Part shown: in pieces, positions 35,767-46,204 of the stretch
How the letters are laid out: the number at the start of each line of letters is the position of its first letter
Numbering within the stretch: the stretch's first letter is position 1
NCBI RefSeq assembly: GCF_003423665.1
Contig: NZ_BFBY01000003.1
Coordinates: forward strand, 62,001 to 126,000
Direction: 5' to 3'
DNA: 64,000 nucleotides
From: Lactobacillus rodentium
GTDB taxonomy: Bacteria; Bacillota; Bacilli; Lactobacillales; Lactobacillaceae
Translations under genes and position numbers: made by a program
Notes under the pieces: generated by a model
The model's database searches: none
What the model was told of the DNA's origin: nothing
The model's input: the letters and a program-made list of their open reading frames with translations, nothing else

Positions 35767-36132
35767 ATGGCTGATAGCTCAGCAAAAACATATAATTATC
35801 AAGAACCAGTTAGCCGAGAGGCTGGGCAGCCACAGAAAAAAATAATTCTTAATCCTAAAAATGTTCCACTCAATCGATTGGAAAAATCATTAATAGTATT
35901 GGGAAGCATGATCACTTTAATAATGATGACATTATTAGTATCTGCAAGTATTTCTTCTACTAATGCTCAACATAAGTTGACTGATTCAGAACAAAGCGTA
36001 ATATCTACACAAAATAGAAATACAGATTTACGTCAAGAAATTGGTGAATTAACATCATCATCAAGAATGAACAAAATTGCAAAAAAAGAAGGCTTACGCC
36101 TAATTGAAAGTAACATTAGGAATGTCCGTTAA
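35767..36132 (+). CDS. ftsL: cell division protein FtsL
   Basis: 121 residues, bitopic division protein. Cytoplasmic N terminus of about 40 residues, one membrane segment near 42-64 (SLIVLGSMITLIMMTLLVSAS), then an outside coiled coil (HKLTDSEQSVISTQNRN) and a short end. AAGGAG precedes the ATG. Its stop overlaps the start of the PBP2B gene. FtsL sequence is poorly conserved, so identification leans on topology and position. Confidence 0.9.
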   Translation: MADSSAKTYNYQEPVSREAGQPQKKIILNPKNVPLNRLEKSLIVLGSMITLIMMTLLVSASISSTNAQHKLTDSEQSVISTQNRNTDLRQEIGELTSSSRMNKIAKKEGLRLIESNIRNVR

Positions 36133-38288
36133 TGAAAAAATTCAATAATTTGAACAAGAATAGATCCAAAGCCCACGGCTACCGCTTTACGGTGGGGAGA
36201 ATCCTCCAAGTAGCCCTGGCTTTGGTTTTTCTTGTATTTATAGGTAGATTTTTATATTTGGGTATCTCTAAAGACGTTGCGGGTCAAGATATTAATAAAC
36301 GAACTAACGATTTATATAAGCGCAATGAAGTTTTAAAAGCAACTCGAGGTACTATTTATGATAGTAATGGTTTAACAATTGCAGAAGATTCACATGCTTA
36401 TACTGTTTATGCAATCTTAGATAAAAGCTCGGTTGATTATAAAAATCGACCAATGTATGTAAGTGATAAAGAAAAAACTGCAAGTAAATTAGCCGAAGTT
36501 TTACCCCTAAGTAAAGAGAAAATTTTAAAGTATTTAAATCCTAAACATAAAGCTTATCAAGTTGAGTTTGGTAGTGCTGGTTCCGGATTAACAATGGAAC
36601 AAAAGAAAAAAATTCAGGCCATGAAATTGCCGGGAATTAAGTTTGAAGAAACTAATTCACGACTTTATCCAAATGGTGCATTTGCTTCTCATATTATTGG
36701 CTTAGCGCAATTGCAAAATACTGACAAAACAAGTTCTAGTCAATCATTAGTGGGAACAATGGGAATAGAAGAGTACTTTAATAAGCAGTTAGCCGGAAAA
36801 AATGGTTATCGCGAAACTTTTGTTGACGCTTCGCAATATCAAACTTCTTCAAACGATCATGTATATAAGCCTAAACAAGATGGAGATAGTATTTATTTAA
36901 CTCTTGATTCACAATTACAAACATACATGGAAAACTTATTGGACAATGTTCAAAGTAAATATGATCCCAAAAGTTTAACTGCTGTTGTTGAAGATGTAAA
37001 AACAGGTAAAATACTTGCAGCTTCACAACGTCCTACTTTTGACCCTCAAACTAAAAAGGGACTTGATTCAAATTGGCGTAATATTTTAGTTCAGGACTCT
37101 TATGAACCAGGCTCAGTATTTAAGATCTTATCAATGACCGCCGCAATTCAGACGGGTCATTATAATCCAAATCAATTATATCGTTCCGGTTCTATTACAT
37201 TAAATGGCTCAACCATTCATGACTGGAATACCAGTGGTTGGGGATCAATTCCGATGTCTCAAGCATTCCCTCGTTCAAGTAATGTGGGGATGGCAACCTT
37301 AGAACAAGAAATGGGTAACAAGACCTGGAAAGAATATCTTAAAAAGTTTCATATTGGAGAAAAAACCAATGTAACTTTGCCTGGAGAAAATCCTGGTTTA
37401 GTTAATGTTAAAAACAATCTCGATGGAGCAGTTACCTCCTTTGGACAAGGTGTCAATGTAAATGTAATGCAAATGATGCAAGTTTACAGTGCCTTGGCAA
37501 ACAATGGACAAATGATTAAACCACAGTTAGTCGAAAAGATTGTTTCTCCAAATGGTAAAACCGTTTCATCCTTCCATCGTGAAAAAGTTGGCAAACCAGT
37601 CTTTTCAAAAGAAACTGCACAAAAAACATTAGATTTAATGCAAGATGTAGTAAATAAAGAATATGGTACGGGTAGAGCTTACAAAATTGATGGTACTAGT
37701 TTGGCAGTAAAAACTGGTACTGCCCAAATTGCTGGCTCTCATGGAGCCTATTTAACTGGTGATAATAATTATATTTTCTCTGTTGTAGGATTAACCCCAG
37801 CTAGTGATCCACGTTATTGTGTTTATATTACAATGCGTCAGCCACAAAAAATGACGGATGATCCAGAGTTGATTTTGGCTCAAATCTTTAAACCATTGGT
37901 TAATCGCTTAAATGTATCTTCAGCTACAACGGCCCTTACAAAAGTTGAAGTACCAGATGTTACCAATAAGACAGTTAATAAGGCTAAAGCAAGTTTAGAA
38001 GATAAAGGCTTAAGCGCTGAAATAATTGGTAATGGTAAAAATGTTGTGCAACAGGCACCTGCTGCAGGAGTAAAGGTAAACAATGGGGCTAAAGTGCTCT
38101 TATATACTGGTGGGACAGTAAAATGTCCAGACATGAAGGGCTGGACTAAAGAAGAAGTTATGAGTTTTAGCTCAATAACTGGAATTTCTATTACGATTTC
38201 TGGTGCAGGAGATAAGGTAACTTCTCAAAATACTCCGAAGGATCAAGTAATTAATCAAAGTAGTAAATTAACCGTTACATGTAAATAA
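36132..38288 (+). CDS. division-specific penicillin-binding protein 2B (FtsI type) with PASTA domains
   Basis: 718 residues. Membrane anchor near 24-45, dimerisation domain, then the transpeptidase: active serine S328 in GSVFK, SSN in FPRSSNVGM near 393, and K527-T-G in AVKTGTAQIAG. Two PASTA repeats end the protein (VPDVTNKTVNKAKASLEDKG near 596; CPDMKGWTKEEVMSFS near 662), as in PBP2B/PBP2x of Firmicutes. Cross-links septal peptidoglycan with FtsW. Overlaps ftsL by one base. Confidence 0.95.
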   Translation: MKKFNNLNKNRSKAHGYRFTVGRILQVALALVFLVFIGRFLYLGISKDVAGQDINKRTNDLYKRNEVLKATRGTIYDSNGLTIAEDSHAYTVYAILDKSSVDYKNRPMYVSDKEKTASKLAEVLPLSKEKILKYLNPKHKAYQVEFGSAGSGLTMEQKKKIQAMKLPGIKFEETNSRLYPNGAFASHIIGLAQLQNTDKTSSSQSLVGTMGIEEYFNKQLAGKNGYRETFVDASQYQTSSNDHVYKPKQDGDSIYLTLDSQLQTYMENLLDNVQSKYDPKSLTAVVEDVKTGKILAASQRPTFDPQTKKGLDSNWRNILVQDSYEPGSVFKILSMTAAIQTGHYNPNQLYRSGSITLNGSTIHDWNTSGWGSIPMSQAFPRSSNVGMATLEQEMGNKTWKEYLKKFHIGEKTNVTLPGENPGLVNVKNNLDGAVTSFGQGVNVNVMQMMQVYSALANNGQMIKPQLVEKIVSPNGKTVSSFHREKVGKPVFSKETAQKTLDLMQDVVNKEYGTGRAYKIDGTSLAVKTGTAQIAGSHGAYLTGDNNYIFSVVGLTPASDPRYCVYITMRQPQKMTDDPELILAQIFKPLVNRLNVSSATTALTKVEVPDVTNKTVNKAKASLEDKGLSAEIIGNGKNVVQQAPAAGVKVNNGAKVLLYTGGTVKCPDMKGWTKEEVMSFSSITGISITISGAGDKVTSQNTPKDQVINQSSKLTVTCK

Positions 38289-38313
38289 GATAGTAAATTA
38301 AAGGAGTTTAAGA

Positions 38314-39279
38314 ATGCATTTGCAGGATAGTTTAATTCCATTTATATCCAGCTTTGTGCTTGCAGTAATCACACTACCACTATTCATTGGATATATGATT
38401 ATGCACAAGGAAGGCCAACAAATTAGAGATGAAGGTCCTAAATGGCATGAAAAAAAGTCAGGAACACCAACAATGGGAGGAGTAGTATTTGTACTCTCAA
38501 GTATTATTTCTTCAATTTGGGTTGCTACGTGGCAACACAATTTAAATAAAAGCATCTGGATTTTAATTATTGCCTTTTTAGGCTATGGCATCATTGGTTT
38601 TTTAGATGATGGTCTAAAATTATACTTCAAACGTAATTTGGGCTTAAGAGCATGGCAAAAACTACTTGGTCAAATAATTATTGCTGCAATTATTATTTTG
38701 ATCGCTGCAGCAGATCATTTTCCATTTGCTCTATATCTTCCATTTATTGGAGTTGTTCAGAGTGTAATTCTTTTTGTGGTTTTTGTTTTATTCTGGTTAG
38801 TTGGTTTTTCTAATGCAGTTAACCTTTCTGATGGGTTAGATGGTTTAGCGACTGGATTATCAATTATTGCTTATGGTACATATGCATATATGGCCTTTCA
38901 ACAACAAGCTTGGGCAATTTTAATCTTTTGTTCTAGTGTAATTGGTGGGTTGGTAGCCTTTATAATTTATAATCATAAACCTGCAAAAATCTTTATGGGA
39001 GATGCTGGTTCTTTGGCTTTAGGTGGTGGATTGGCTGCAGTTTCGATTTATCTTCAGCACCCTTGGTCACTCTTATTAATTGGTATTGTTTTTGTAGGTG
39101 AAACCTTAAGTGTAATCATGCAAGTTATTTCTTTCCAAACTACAGGTAAAAGAATTTTCAAAATGACTCCTATTCATCACCATTTTGAAATGTTAGGCTG
39201 GTCAGAATGGAAAGTAGATATTGTATTTTGGCTTATTGGTTTACTGGCTAGTGCAATTTATTTAATTTTTATTTATTAA
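38314..39279 (+). CDS. mraY: phospho-N-acetylmuramoyl-pentapeptide transferase
   Basis: 321 residues, about ten membrane segments. Makes lipid I from UDP-MurNAc-pentapeptide and undecaprenyl phosphate. Motifs [13 protein letters not shown] near 48, FLDDGLKL near 95, [12 protein letters not shown] near 170, [12 protein letters not shown] near 228, and [15 protein letters not shown] near 287. AAGGAG upstream of the ATG. Confidence 0.97.
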   Translation: MHLQDSLIPFISSFVLAVITLPLFIGYMIMHKEGQQIRDEGPKWHEKKSGTPTMGGVVFVLSSIISSIWVATWQHNLNKSIWILIIAFLGYGIIGFLDDGLKLYFKRNLGLRAWQKLLGQIIIAAIIILIAAADHFPFALYLPFIGVVQSVILFVVFVLFWLVGFSNAVNLSDGLDGLATGLSIIAYGTYAYMAFQQQAWAILIFCSSVIGGLVAFIIYNHKPAKIFMGDAGSLALGGGLAAVSIYLQHPWSLLLIGIVFVGETLSVIMQVISFQTTGKRIFKMTPIHHHFEMLGWSEWKVDIVFWLIGLLASAIYLIFIY

Positions 39280-39300
39280 TTAGTATGGAGTATTGGGTAA

Positions 39301-40689
39301 ATGAAACAAATTAAAACCTATGATGGTAAAAATATCTTAATTTTAGGTTTAGGAAAAAGTGGATTTGCAGTTGCTAAATTATTATTAAAATTAGGAGCTA
39401 AAATAACTTTAAATGATAAAAAGGATCTATCGTCTGACCAAAAAGCACAAGAGTTAGAAAAAATGGGCGTACGTGTAATTTCAGGTTATCATCCCATTGA
39501 TCTCTTTGATCAAGAAACTTTTGATTATTTAGTAAAAAATCCTGGAATTCCATATGAAAATCCGATGGTGGAACAAGCTCAAGCTAAAGAAATTCCAGTT
39601 ATTACTGAGCCAGAAGTGGCCTTAAGTGTTAGCGAAGCTCCTTATGTTTGTGTGACAGGTTCTAATGGAAAAACAACAACTGTCATGTTGACACAAGAAA
39701 TCATGGACCACTATTTAAGTAAAAAAGGTGGGCATGCCTATGCAGTTGGTAATATTGGTGTTCCCATCTCAGAAGTAGTGCCTAAGGTAACATCGAAAGA
39801 TTTATTAGTTGTAGAAATGTCTAGTTTTCAGTTATTAGGTGTTACTGATATTAAACCTAAGATTGCTGCAATTGTTGATATCTACAATAATGTTCACTTA
39901 GATTATCACAAGACATTTGAAAATTATGTCGATGCAAAATTAAGAATTACCCAAGCTCAAGATAAAAATGATTATTTTATTATCAATTATGATCAAAAAG
40001 AAATTTTAGCTAAGGAAAAAAAGGTTACTAAAGCTAAAACCTTAACTTTTTCTGAAAAGGATACAGAAGCAGATTATTATATTGGAAAAGAATATTTAGC
40101 AAGTCAAACCGATCCTAAGATTATGAAAAAAGCGGATATAAAAATTCCAGGTATTCATAATCAACAAAATAGTTTGGTGGCAATTGCCATTTCTAAGATT
40201 TTAGGGGCTACAAATGAAGATATTCAGGCTGTCTTGAGTACATTTTCAGGTGCAAAACATCGTCTCCAATATGTGACAACTTATCAAGATAGACGATTCT
40301 ATAATGATTCAAAATCAACTAATATTGAAGCTGCAAGTGTAGCAATTCCATCATTTACAGATCCTGAGGTTTGGATTGCGGGTGGATTAGATCGTGGATT
40401 TACATTTGATGATTTAGTACCATTGATTAAAGAACATATTAAAGTAGCTGTTCTTTATGGAGAAACAAAGTATCTTTTAGCGGATGCCGCAAGAAAGGCC
40501 GGCTTAAAAGATAAAAATATAATTATTGTTAATACACTTCAAGAAGCTGTACCACGTGCCTATGAGGCAAGTGAAAAGGGAGATGTAATTCTCTTTTCAC
40601 CTGCTTGTGCCTCATGGGACCAATTCAATACTTTTGAAGAACGTGGAGACTATTTTGTTAAATTTATAAAGGATTTAAATACTAAATAA
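39301..40689 (+). CDS. murD: UDP-N-acetylmuramoylalanine-D-glutamate ligase
   Basis: 462 residues, cytoplasmic Mur ligase adding D-Glu. N-terminal Rossmann part (ILILGLGKSGFAVAKLL), ATP loop VTGSNGKTTTV near residue 119, central YNNVHLDYHKTFENYVDAK, and C-terminal NDSKSTNIEAA and LFSPACASWDQF. Two-base gap to murG. The cluster lacks murC, murE and murF, which must lie elsewhere. Confidence 0.97.
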   Translation: MKQIKTYDGKNILILGLGKSGFAVAKLLLKLGAKITLNDKKDLSSDQKAQELEKMGVRVISGYHPIDLFDQETFDYLVKNPGIPYENPMVEQAQAKEIPVITEPEVALSVSEAPYVCVTGSNGKTTTVMLTQEIMDHYLSKKGGHAYAVGNIGVPISEVVPKVTSKDLLVVEMSSFQLLGVTDIKPKIAAIVDIYNNVHLDYHKTFENYVDAKLRITQAQDKNDYFIINYDQKEILAKEKKVTKAKTLTFSEKDTEADYYIGKEYLASQTDPKIMKKADIKIPGIHNQQNSLVAIAISKILGATNEDIQAVLSTFSGAKHRLQYVTTYQDRRFYNDSKSTNIEAASVAIPSFTDPEVWIAGGLDRGFTFDDLVPLIKEHIKVAVLYGETKYLLADAARKAGLKDKNIIIVNTLQEAVPRAYEASEKGDVILFSPACASWDQFNTFEERGDYFVKFIKDLNTK

Positions 40690-40690
40690 A

Positions 40691-41806
40691 ATGAAAATTA
40701 TTTTTTCTGGTGGCGGTACTGGTGGCCACATTTATCCAATTATGGCATTAATTGAAAGATTAAAAGAACGCAATATTGTAACTAATGAAGATATTTTATT
40801 TGTGGGAACAGAAAAAGGTTTAGAATCAAAAATTGTTCCTGCAGCAGGCGTTCCTTTTAAAACTCTAAAAATTCAGGGCTTTGATCGGAGACATTTACTT
40901 AAAAACTTTGAAACAATTAAATTGTTTTTGGATGCTAATAAACAGGCTAAAAGAATCTTAAAATCTTTTAAACCTGATATTGTTTTAGGGACAGGTGGTT
41001 ATGTTTCAGGAGCAATTGTTTATACTGCTGCTAAAATGCACATACCAACCATGATTCATGAGTCTAATTCAGTAGTGGGATTGGCTAATAAATTTTTGGC
41101 ACACTATGTTGATAAAATCTGTTATACCTTTGATGATGCAGCTAAACAATTTCCTGAAAAGAAAAAATTGGTTAAGACAGGTAACCCACGCTCACAACAA
41201 GTTTTAGGCTTGAATGAAAGTAAAGTGGATATTAAGCAAAAGTGGGGATTGAATCCCAATGTTCCAACCGTATTAATTTTTGGTGGTTCACGAGGTGCAC
41301 TTGCTATTAACCAAATAGTAAAAAAATCATTACCTGAGCTAGAACAAAAACCATATCAAATAATATGGGCAACAGGCCAATTGTATTATGGTAATATCAA
41401 AAAAGAATTAGCTGATCATAAATTAAGTGAAAATATCAAAATTGTGCCCTATATTGATAATATGCCAGGATTATTACCCCAAATGACATGTGTAGTGGCT
41501 CGCTCAGGAGCAACCAGTTTGGCAGAATTCACTGCTTTAGGAGTACCAGTAATTTTAATTCCTAGTCCAAATGTAACGCATAATCATCAAATGAAAAATG
41601 CGTTAGATCTTGAAAAAGCTGGAGCTGCACTAGTAATTAGTGAAAATGATCTAAATCCTAATAATTTTGTTTCATCAATTGATCATATTTTGTTAGATCA
41701 AAATTATGCTAAAAAAATGAGTCAAGCTTCAAAGCAACTTGGAGTTCCAGATGCTTCTGATCAAGTAATCAAAGTCATGGAAGAGTTAGTGAAGAAAAAT
41801 AATTAA
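40691..41806 (+). CDS. murG: UDP-GlcNAc--lipid I GlcNAc transferase
   Basis: 371 residues, GT28 glycosyltransferase on the inner membrane face that makes lipid II. GGTGGHIYP at residues 7-15, the acceptor-binding GTGGYVSGAIVY near 98, the Rossmann loop FGGSRGALAINQ near 199, and the nucleotide site RSGATSLAEFTALGVP near 271. Confidence 0.97.
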   Translation: MKIIFSGGGTGGHIYPIMALIERLKERNIVTNEDILFVGTEKGLESKIVPAAGVPFKTLKIQGFDRRHLLKNFETIKLFLDANKQAKRILKSFKPDIVLGTGGYVSGAIVYTAAKMHIPTMIHESNSVVGLANKFLAHYVDKICYTFDDAAKQFPEKKKLVKTGNPRSQQVLGLNESKVDIKQKWGLNPNVPTVLIFGGSRGALAINQIVKKSLPELEQKPYQIIWATGQLYYGNIKKELADHKLSENIKIVPYIDNMPGLLPQMTCVVARSGATSLAEFTALGVPVILIPSPNVTHNHQMKNALDLEKAGAALVISENDLNPNNFVSSIDHILLDQNYAKKMSQASKQLGVPDASDQVIKVMEELVKKNN

Positions 41807-41820
41807 GAGAGGTGAGGTAG

Positions 41821-42672
41821 ATGCCAAAGAAAAAAATTACTAAAAAAGACCCGAAAGCTGAAATTTCAGGTTGGGTACAATACAAGAAGAATGATCAAAA
41901 TTCAGGTAGTAATCGAAAAGTATCTGCCTCATTAAACAAATTACAAGCTGAGCGAAGAAAATCCTTAACCAAAAGATTGGGAATAATAATTGGTGTCTCA
42001 GTAGTGGGTATCGTAGGACTATCTTACTATGTTTCCGCAAAGGCAAATGTAACTAGTGTTCAAATAAAAGGGGCGGATGAATTAAACAGCCATGAAGTTG
42101 TCAAGGCAAGTGGCATTACCGCTCAAGATAAAGTAATTCCTACATTGCTCAAAAAGAATGATTATAGAGCGCGCTTAGAAAAACGATTCCCTGAAGTAAA
42201 AGGCGTGAAGCTTCACGTTAATAATTTAAATCATTTAGTTTTAGATATTGAAGAAAAACCGGTTATTGGCTATATCAAAGAAGATGGCGGATATCGGAAA
42301 ATATTAAGTAATGGTAAAGTTGGTAGTCAAGTTATTTCTGATAAACAAATTGACCATGAAAAGCCCTTATTTATCGGCTACAATAAAAGTGTTTCCTTGA
42401 TAGATGATTTAGATATTTATGCAAAATTACCACGATCAATTCAGAAGCAAGTGAAAATAATGAGTGGTCAAACAAAAAGACCTACTCAAATAATTCTAGT
42501 TATGAAGGATAATAATGTGATTATTGGTAATACAACCACAATCACTAAAAAAATTAAATATTATCCTGAAATAAAAAAACAATTATCCGAACCATCAATA
42601 GTTGATTTGGAAATTGGTGCATTTTCACGACCGTTATCGTCAAATGAAAAGTCACAACTAGGAATAAAATGA
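41821..42672 (+). CDS. divIB: cell division protein DivIB/FtsQ
   Basis: 283 residues. A basic cytoplasmic region of about 58 residues, one membrane segment near 58-75 (LGIIIGVSVVGIVGLSYYV), a POTRA domain starting VTSVQIKGADELNSHEVVKASGI, and a beta domain. GAGAGGTGAGG precedes the ATG. Stabilises FtsL and PBP2B at the septum. It occupies the usual place between murG and ftsA. Confidence 0.93.
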   Translation: MPKKKITKKDPKAEISGWVQYKKNDQNSGSNRKVSASLNKLQAERRKSLTKRLGIIIGVSVVGIVGLSYYVSAKANVTSVQIKGADELNSHEVVKASGITAQDKVIPTLLKKNDYRARLEKRFPEVKGVKLHVNNLNHLVLDIEEKPVIGYIKEDGGYRKILSNGKVGSQVISDKQIDHEKPLFIGYNKSVSLIDDLDIYAKLPRSIQKQVKIMSGQTKRPTQIILVMKDNNVIIGNTTTITKKIKYYPEIKKQLSEPSIVDLEIGAFSRPLSSNEKSQLGIK

Positions 42673-42739
42673 TTACTATACTATCAAGCTGAGGTTATGG
42701 TAAAATTTTTAATAACAGTGAACATGTGGGGGCATAATC

Positions 42740-44107
42740 ATGGATAAGACAGGTTTATTAGTTGGTTTAGATATTGGAACAACTAGTGTAAAAACAGTTG
42801 TTGCTGATACTTCATCAAATGAATTAAGAGTAATTGGGGCTGCAAGTAGTCCTACAAAAGGAATGCGACACGGAAAAATTGTCGATATTGATCAAACTGC
42901 AAGTAGTATTTCTTCTGCTCTAAAAAAGGTAGCAGAAAAAACAAATTCTAAAATTTATCGAGTAGTAACTGGTATTCCAGTTGGTATGTTGAGACTAGAT
43001 AGTGCTAGTGGCCTGATCAATATCGGTGAAAAAGGACAAGAAGTTGGAGATAGCGATGTTAAACGTGTCTTAGCTTCAGCAATTAGTTCTGCCACTAAAG
43101 AGGGCCAAGAACCAATTGCATTTTTACCTAATAAATTTTTAATTGATGGTAAAACTGATGTTGATGATCCACGTAAAATGATTGCACATTCTTTAGAAGT
43201 TCATGGGATTTTATTAACAGCTCCAGCTGCTGATTTACATAATATTCGCAAGGCTATTGAACGAGCTGGATATCAAAATAATTTCTTTGTCCCAACTCCA
43301 TTGGCAATAGCTAGTGTAGCTCTTGATGAAGGTGAAAGAACATTTGGCTCCATTATTCTTGATTTGGGTGGTGGTACCACGACAGCTACAGTGATTCATG
43401 AAAACAAAATTAAGTATGCCACTATTGATTTAGAAGGTGGAAATGATATAACTAAGGATATATCTGTAGTACTTAACACTTCTAAGAAGGAAGCCGAAAA
43501 AATTAAACAAGAATTTGGTTATGCTGATCCTGAGTTGACATCTCCAGATAATCAATTCCCAGTTAATGTTGTGGGTGAAAATGCTCCACAAATGGTTGAT
43601 GAAGAATATTTAAGCGAAATCATTAACGCACGTTTAGAACAAATCCTTGCAAGAATAGGTAAGGGACTCGATGCACATGATGCCTTTCGTCTTCCTGGAG
43701 GAGTAACAATAACTGGCGGAACCAGTGTATTACAAGGCACTGATGATATTGTAAAAGATGTTTATGATGTAAAAGCAAGAATTTTCCAGCCAAATCAAAT
43801 CGGCTTAAGAAATCCCCTTTACGCAGCTAGTTTTGGTGTGGTTAAATATGCCTATGATTTGGCAGATATTGATTATTTAGTAAATAGTGTAATTTATAAT
43901 ACACCAGTTACTGTTTCTTCTTCAGTGGAAGAAAAGACACCAGAAAAAATGAAATTTTTCAAAAGAGTTCAGTCTAATAGTGAAATAGCTGGAAAAGAAG
44001 ATTATAATAAAGATACTGTGGCATCTAAGCAAAAAAATAATAATGCCAGAGATAATAAGAAGAATAAAAAAGGACTCGGAGATTTCTTTAAGAAATTTTT
44101 CGATTAA
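42740..44107 (+). CDS. ftsA: cell division protein FtsA
   Basis: 455 residues, actin-like tether of FtsZ. Begins LLVGLDIGTTSVKTVVAD; phosphate 2 IILDLGGGTTTATV near 208; ITGGTSVLQG near 325. The C terminus has a low-complexity linker and the amphipathic membrane helix KKGLGDFFKKFFD. A strong GGGGG precedes the ATG. The 67-base gap before it may hold a minor promoter. Confidence 0.97.
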   Translation: MDKTGLLVGLDIGTTSVKTVVADTSSNELRVIGAASSPTKGMRHGKIVDIDQTASSISSALKKVAEKTNSKIYRVVTGIPVGMLRLDSASGLINIGEKGQEVGDSDVKRVLASAISSATKEGQEPIAFLPNKFLIDGKTDVDDPRKMIAHSLEVHGILLTAPAADLHNIRKAIERAGYQNNFFVPTPLAIASVALDEGERTFGSIILDLGGGTTTATVIHENKIKYATIDLEGGNDITKDISVVLNTSKKEAEKIKQEFGYADPELTSPDNQFPVNVVGENAPQMVDEEYLSEIINARLEQILARIGKGLDAHDAFRLPGGVTITGGTSVLQGTDDIVKDVYDVKARIFQPNQIGLRNPLYAASFGVVKYAYDLADIDYLVNSVIYNTPVTVSSSVEEKTPEKMKFFKRVQSNSEIAGKEDYNKDTVASKQKNNNARDNKKNKKGLGDFFKKFFD

Positions 44108-44126
44108 TTTAAGGGTGGTTAATTAG

Positions 44127-45449
44127 ATGGATTTTACTTTCGATTCGGATGACAACAAAAATGCAGTCATTAAAGTAATCGGTGTTGGTGGTGCCGGTGG
44201 TAATGCCGTTAACCGGATGATAGATGAAGGCGTTCAAGGCGTATCATTTATTGCCGCAAACACTGATGTTCAAGCATTAAATAGCAATAAAGCTGAAAAC
44301 AAGATTCAACTTGGGCCAAAGTTAACTAGAGGTTTAGGCGCAGGTTCACATCCTGAAGTAGGTGAAAAAGCTGCTGAAGAAAGTCAACAAACGATTGAAG
44401 ATTCACTTAAAGGCGCAGATATGATCTTTATCACTGCCGGAATGGGTGGTGGTACTGGTACAGGTGCTGCACCAGTAATTGCAAAAATTGCAAGAGAAAC
44501 AGGTGCTCTTACGGTCGGTGTTGTAACACGTCCTTTTACTTTTGAAGGACCAAAGCGTTCTAAGAATGCTACTGAAGGAATTGCACAATTAAAGCAATAT
44601 GTTGATACTTTAGTTATTATTGCTAACAACCGTTTATTAGAAATGGTTGATAAGAAGACACCAATGATGGATGCTTTCAAAGAAGCAGATAATGTCTTAA
44701 GACAAGGTGTGCAAGGTATTTCAGATTTGATTACTTCCACAGACTACGTTAACCTCGATTTTGCCGATGTTAAAACCGTTATGGAAAATCAAGGAGCAGC
44801 CTTGATGGGAATCGGTCGCGCAAGTGGTGAAAATAGAACCGTTGAAGCAACTAAATTAGCTATTTCTTCACCATTACTTGAAGTTTCAATTGATGGTGCA
44901 AAACAAGTTCTTCTTAACATAACTGGTGGACCTGACTTAACTTTATTTGAAGCACAAGATGCATCAGATATTGTTTCTAAGGCAGCAGGAGATGGAGTAA
45001 ATATTATTTTTGGTACTTCAATCAATGCAAACCTTGGTGATGAAGTGGTCGTAACAGTTATTGCCACAGGAATTGACGCAGCTGCGGAAGAAGAAGCTTC
45101 AAAAGAACCTACACGTTTAAATCGTCGTTCTAGAATGCAACAAACTTCTTCCGAAAAGCCTGCTTCTGTTGCTTCAAATTCTGCTAATACTCAGACTGAG
45201 AAAGTAGCAACTGAAACTGATAACCAAACCGAAGAAGATCAAGATTCATTATTAGATCCTACAAGTGTTTGGAAACAAGATAAAAAAGAAGTTAACCGTC
45301 CAGAGATGAATCAAGAAAAAATCGAAGAAGATAAAAATGAGTTTGATTCGTTCAGTGCGGATACACAAAATAGTATTTCACAAATTGAAACTAGTGCAGA
45401 TGATGACGATGATGATATTCCATTTTTCAAACATCGTCGTAAGCGTTAG
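44127..45449 (+). CDS. ftsZ: cell division GTPase FtsZ
   Basis: 440 residues, tubulin homologue that forms the Z ring. [15 protein letters not shown] near 18, tubulin signature [10 protein letters not shown] near 107, T7 loop [11 protein letters not shown] near 208. A long acidic and polar linker (320-425) ends in the conserved peptide [12 protein letters not shown] that binds FtsA, SepF and EzrA. Confidence 0.98.
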   Translation: MDFTFDSDDNKNAVIKVIGVGGAGGNAVNRMIDEGVQGVSFIAANTDVQALNSNKAENKIQLGPKLTRGLGAGSHPEVGEKAAEESQQTIEDSLKGADMIFITAGMGGGTGTGAAPVIAKIARETGALTVGVVTRPFTFEGPKRSKNATEGIAQLKQYVDTLVIIANNRLLEMVDKKTPMMDAFKEADNVLRQGVQGISDLITSTDYVNLDFADVKTVMENQGAALMGIGRASGENRTVEATKLAISSPLLEVSIDGAKQVLLNITGGPDLTLFEAQDASDIVSKAAGDGVNIIFGTSINANLGDEVVVTVIATGIDAAAEEEASKEPTRLNRRSRMQQTSSEKPASVASNSANTQTEKVATETDNQTEEDQDSLLDPTSVWKQDKKEVNRPEMNQEKIEEDKNEFDSFSADTQNSISQIETSADDDDDDIPFFKHRRKR

Positions 45450-45465
45450 TTAGGAGGAGAAAATT

Positions 45466-45897
45466 ATGGCATTTGACAAGTTAGGTAGATTTTTTGGCAT
45501 TGCTGAAGATGATGAAATGGACGAAAGTTCATATGTCGAAGAACCAGAAATGGGTGAAGATGATCAACCAATGAAAAATGAAAGACGTACTAATGTTGTC
45601 TCAATTAATTCAGTAAATACCCCAACCAGCAAAATTGTATTATATGAACCACGTGTTTATTCAGATGCAAAAGAAGTTGCTCAAAATCTTTTAAGTAATA
45701 AGGCTGTTATTATTAATTTCGCACGGATGGATGATTCACAATCTCGTCGTATTGTTGATTTTATTACAGGTACTGTTTATGCATTGAATGGGGAAATTCA
45801 ACGTGTAGGTGATAAAATCTTTTTAGCAACTCCACCTAAGTTTGAAACTGATGGTAAAATTGCCGAATTAGTTGAAAAGAAAGATAATATTGATTAA
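45466..45897 (+). CDS. sepF: cell division protein SepF
   Basis: 143 residues. N-terminal amphipathic membrane-binding helix (MAFDKLGRFFGIA), an acidic linker, and a C-terminal dimerising domain (VLYEPRVYSDAKEVAQNLLSN, VDFITGTVYALNGEIQRVG) that binds FtsZ. GGAGGAG precedes the ATG. The stop overlaps yggT. Confidence 0.96.
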   Translation: MAFDKLGRFFGIAEDDEMDESSYVEEPEMGEDDQPMKNERRTNVVSINSVNTPTSKIVLYEPRVYSDAKEVAQNLLSNKAVIINFARMDDSQSRRIVDFITGTVYALNGEIQRVGDKIFLATPPKFETDGKIAELVEKKDNID

Positions 45898-46187
45898 TGT
45901 TAACTATTTTTATGTGGATAATAAGAATCTTAATGCAGATTCTCTATATCTATAGTATTTTAATAGTTATTTATACATTACTTACATGGATACCAAGAAC
46001 CTTACAGACAAAACTAGGACAAATATTGGCAAGAATTGTTGAACCTTATTTAAATTTGTTTCAACGATTCATTCCACCAATTGCAGGTATCTCTTTTGCA
46101 CCCATTATAGCCTTATTAGTAATTTATTTTGTTAATAATTATGTGTTAGTTTGGATTGCAAATATTGTATTACATTTTTTTGGATAA
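45897..46187 (+). CDS. YggT family membrane protein
   Basis: 96 residues, two hydrophobic hairpin halves (MWIIRILMQILYIYSILIVIY; PIIALLVIYFVNNYVLVWI) around EPYLNLFQRFIPPIAGISFAP, the YggT signature. The ATG overlaps the sepF stop. The family lies between sepF and ylmH in most Gram-positive dcw clusters; its role in division or ion homeostasis is undefined. Confidence 0.9.
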   Translation: MLTIFMWIIRILMQILYIYSILIVIYTLLTWIPRTLQTKLGQILARIVEPYLNLFQRFIPPIAGISFAPIIALLVIYFVNNYVLVWIANIVLHFFG

Positions 46188-46204
46188 TTTAATTAAGAGA
46201 CTAA

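Noticed and set aside
44384-44740. 118-codon minus-strand frame inside ftsZ
   Set aside because: Complement of a highly constrained coding region; composition is typical of an antisense shadow and no ribosome binding site is present.
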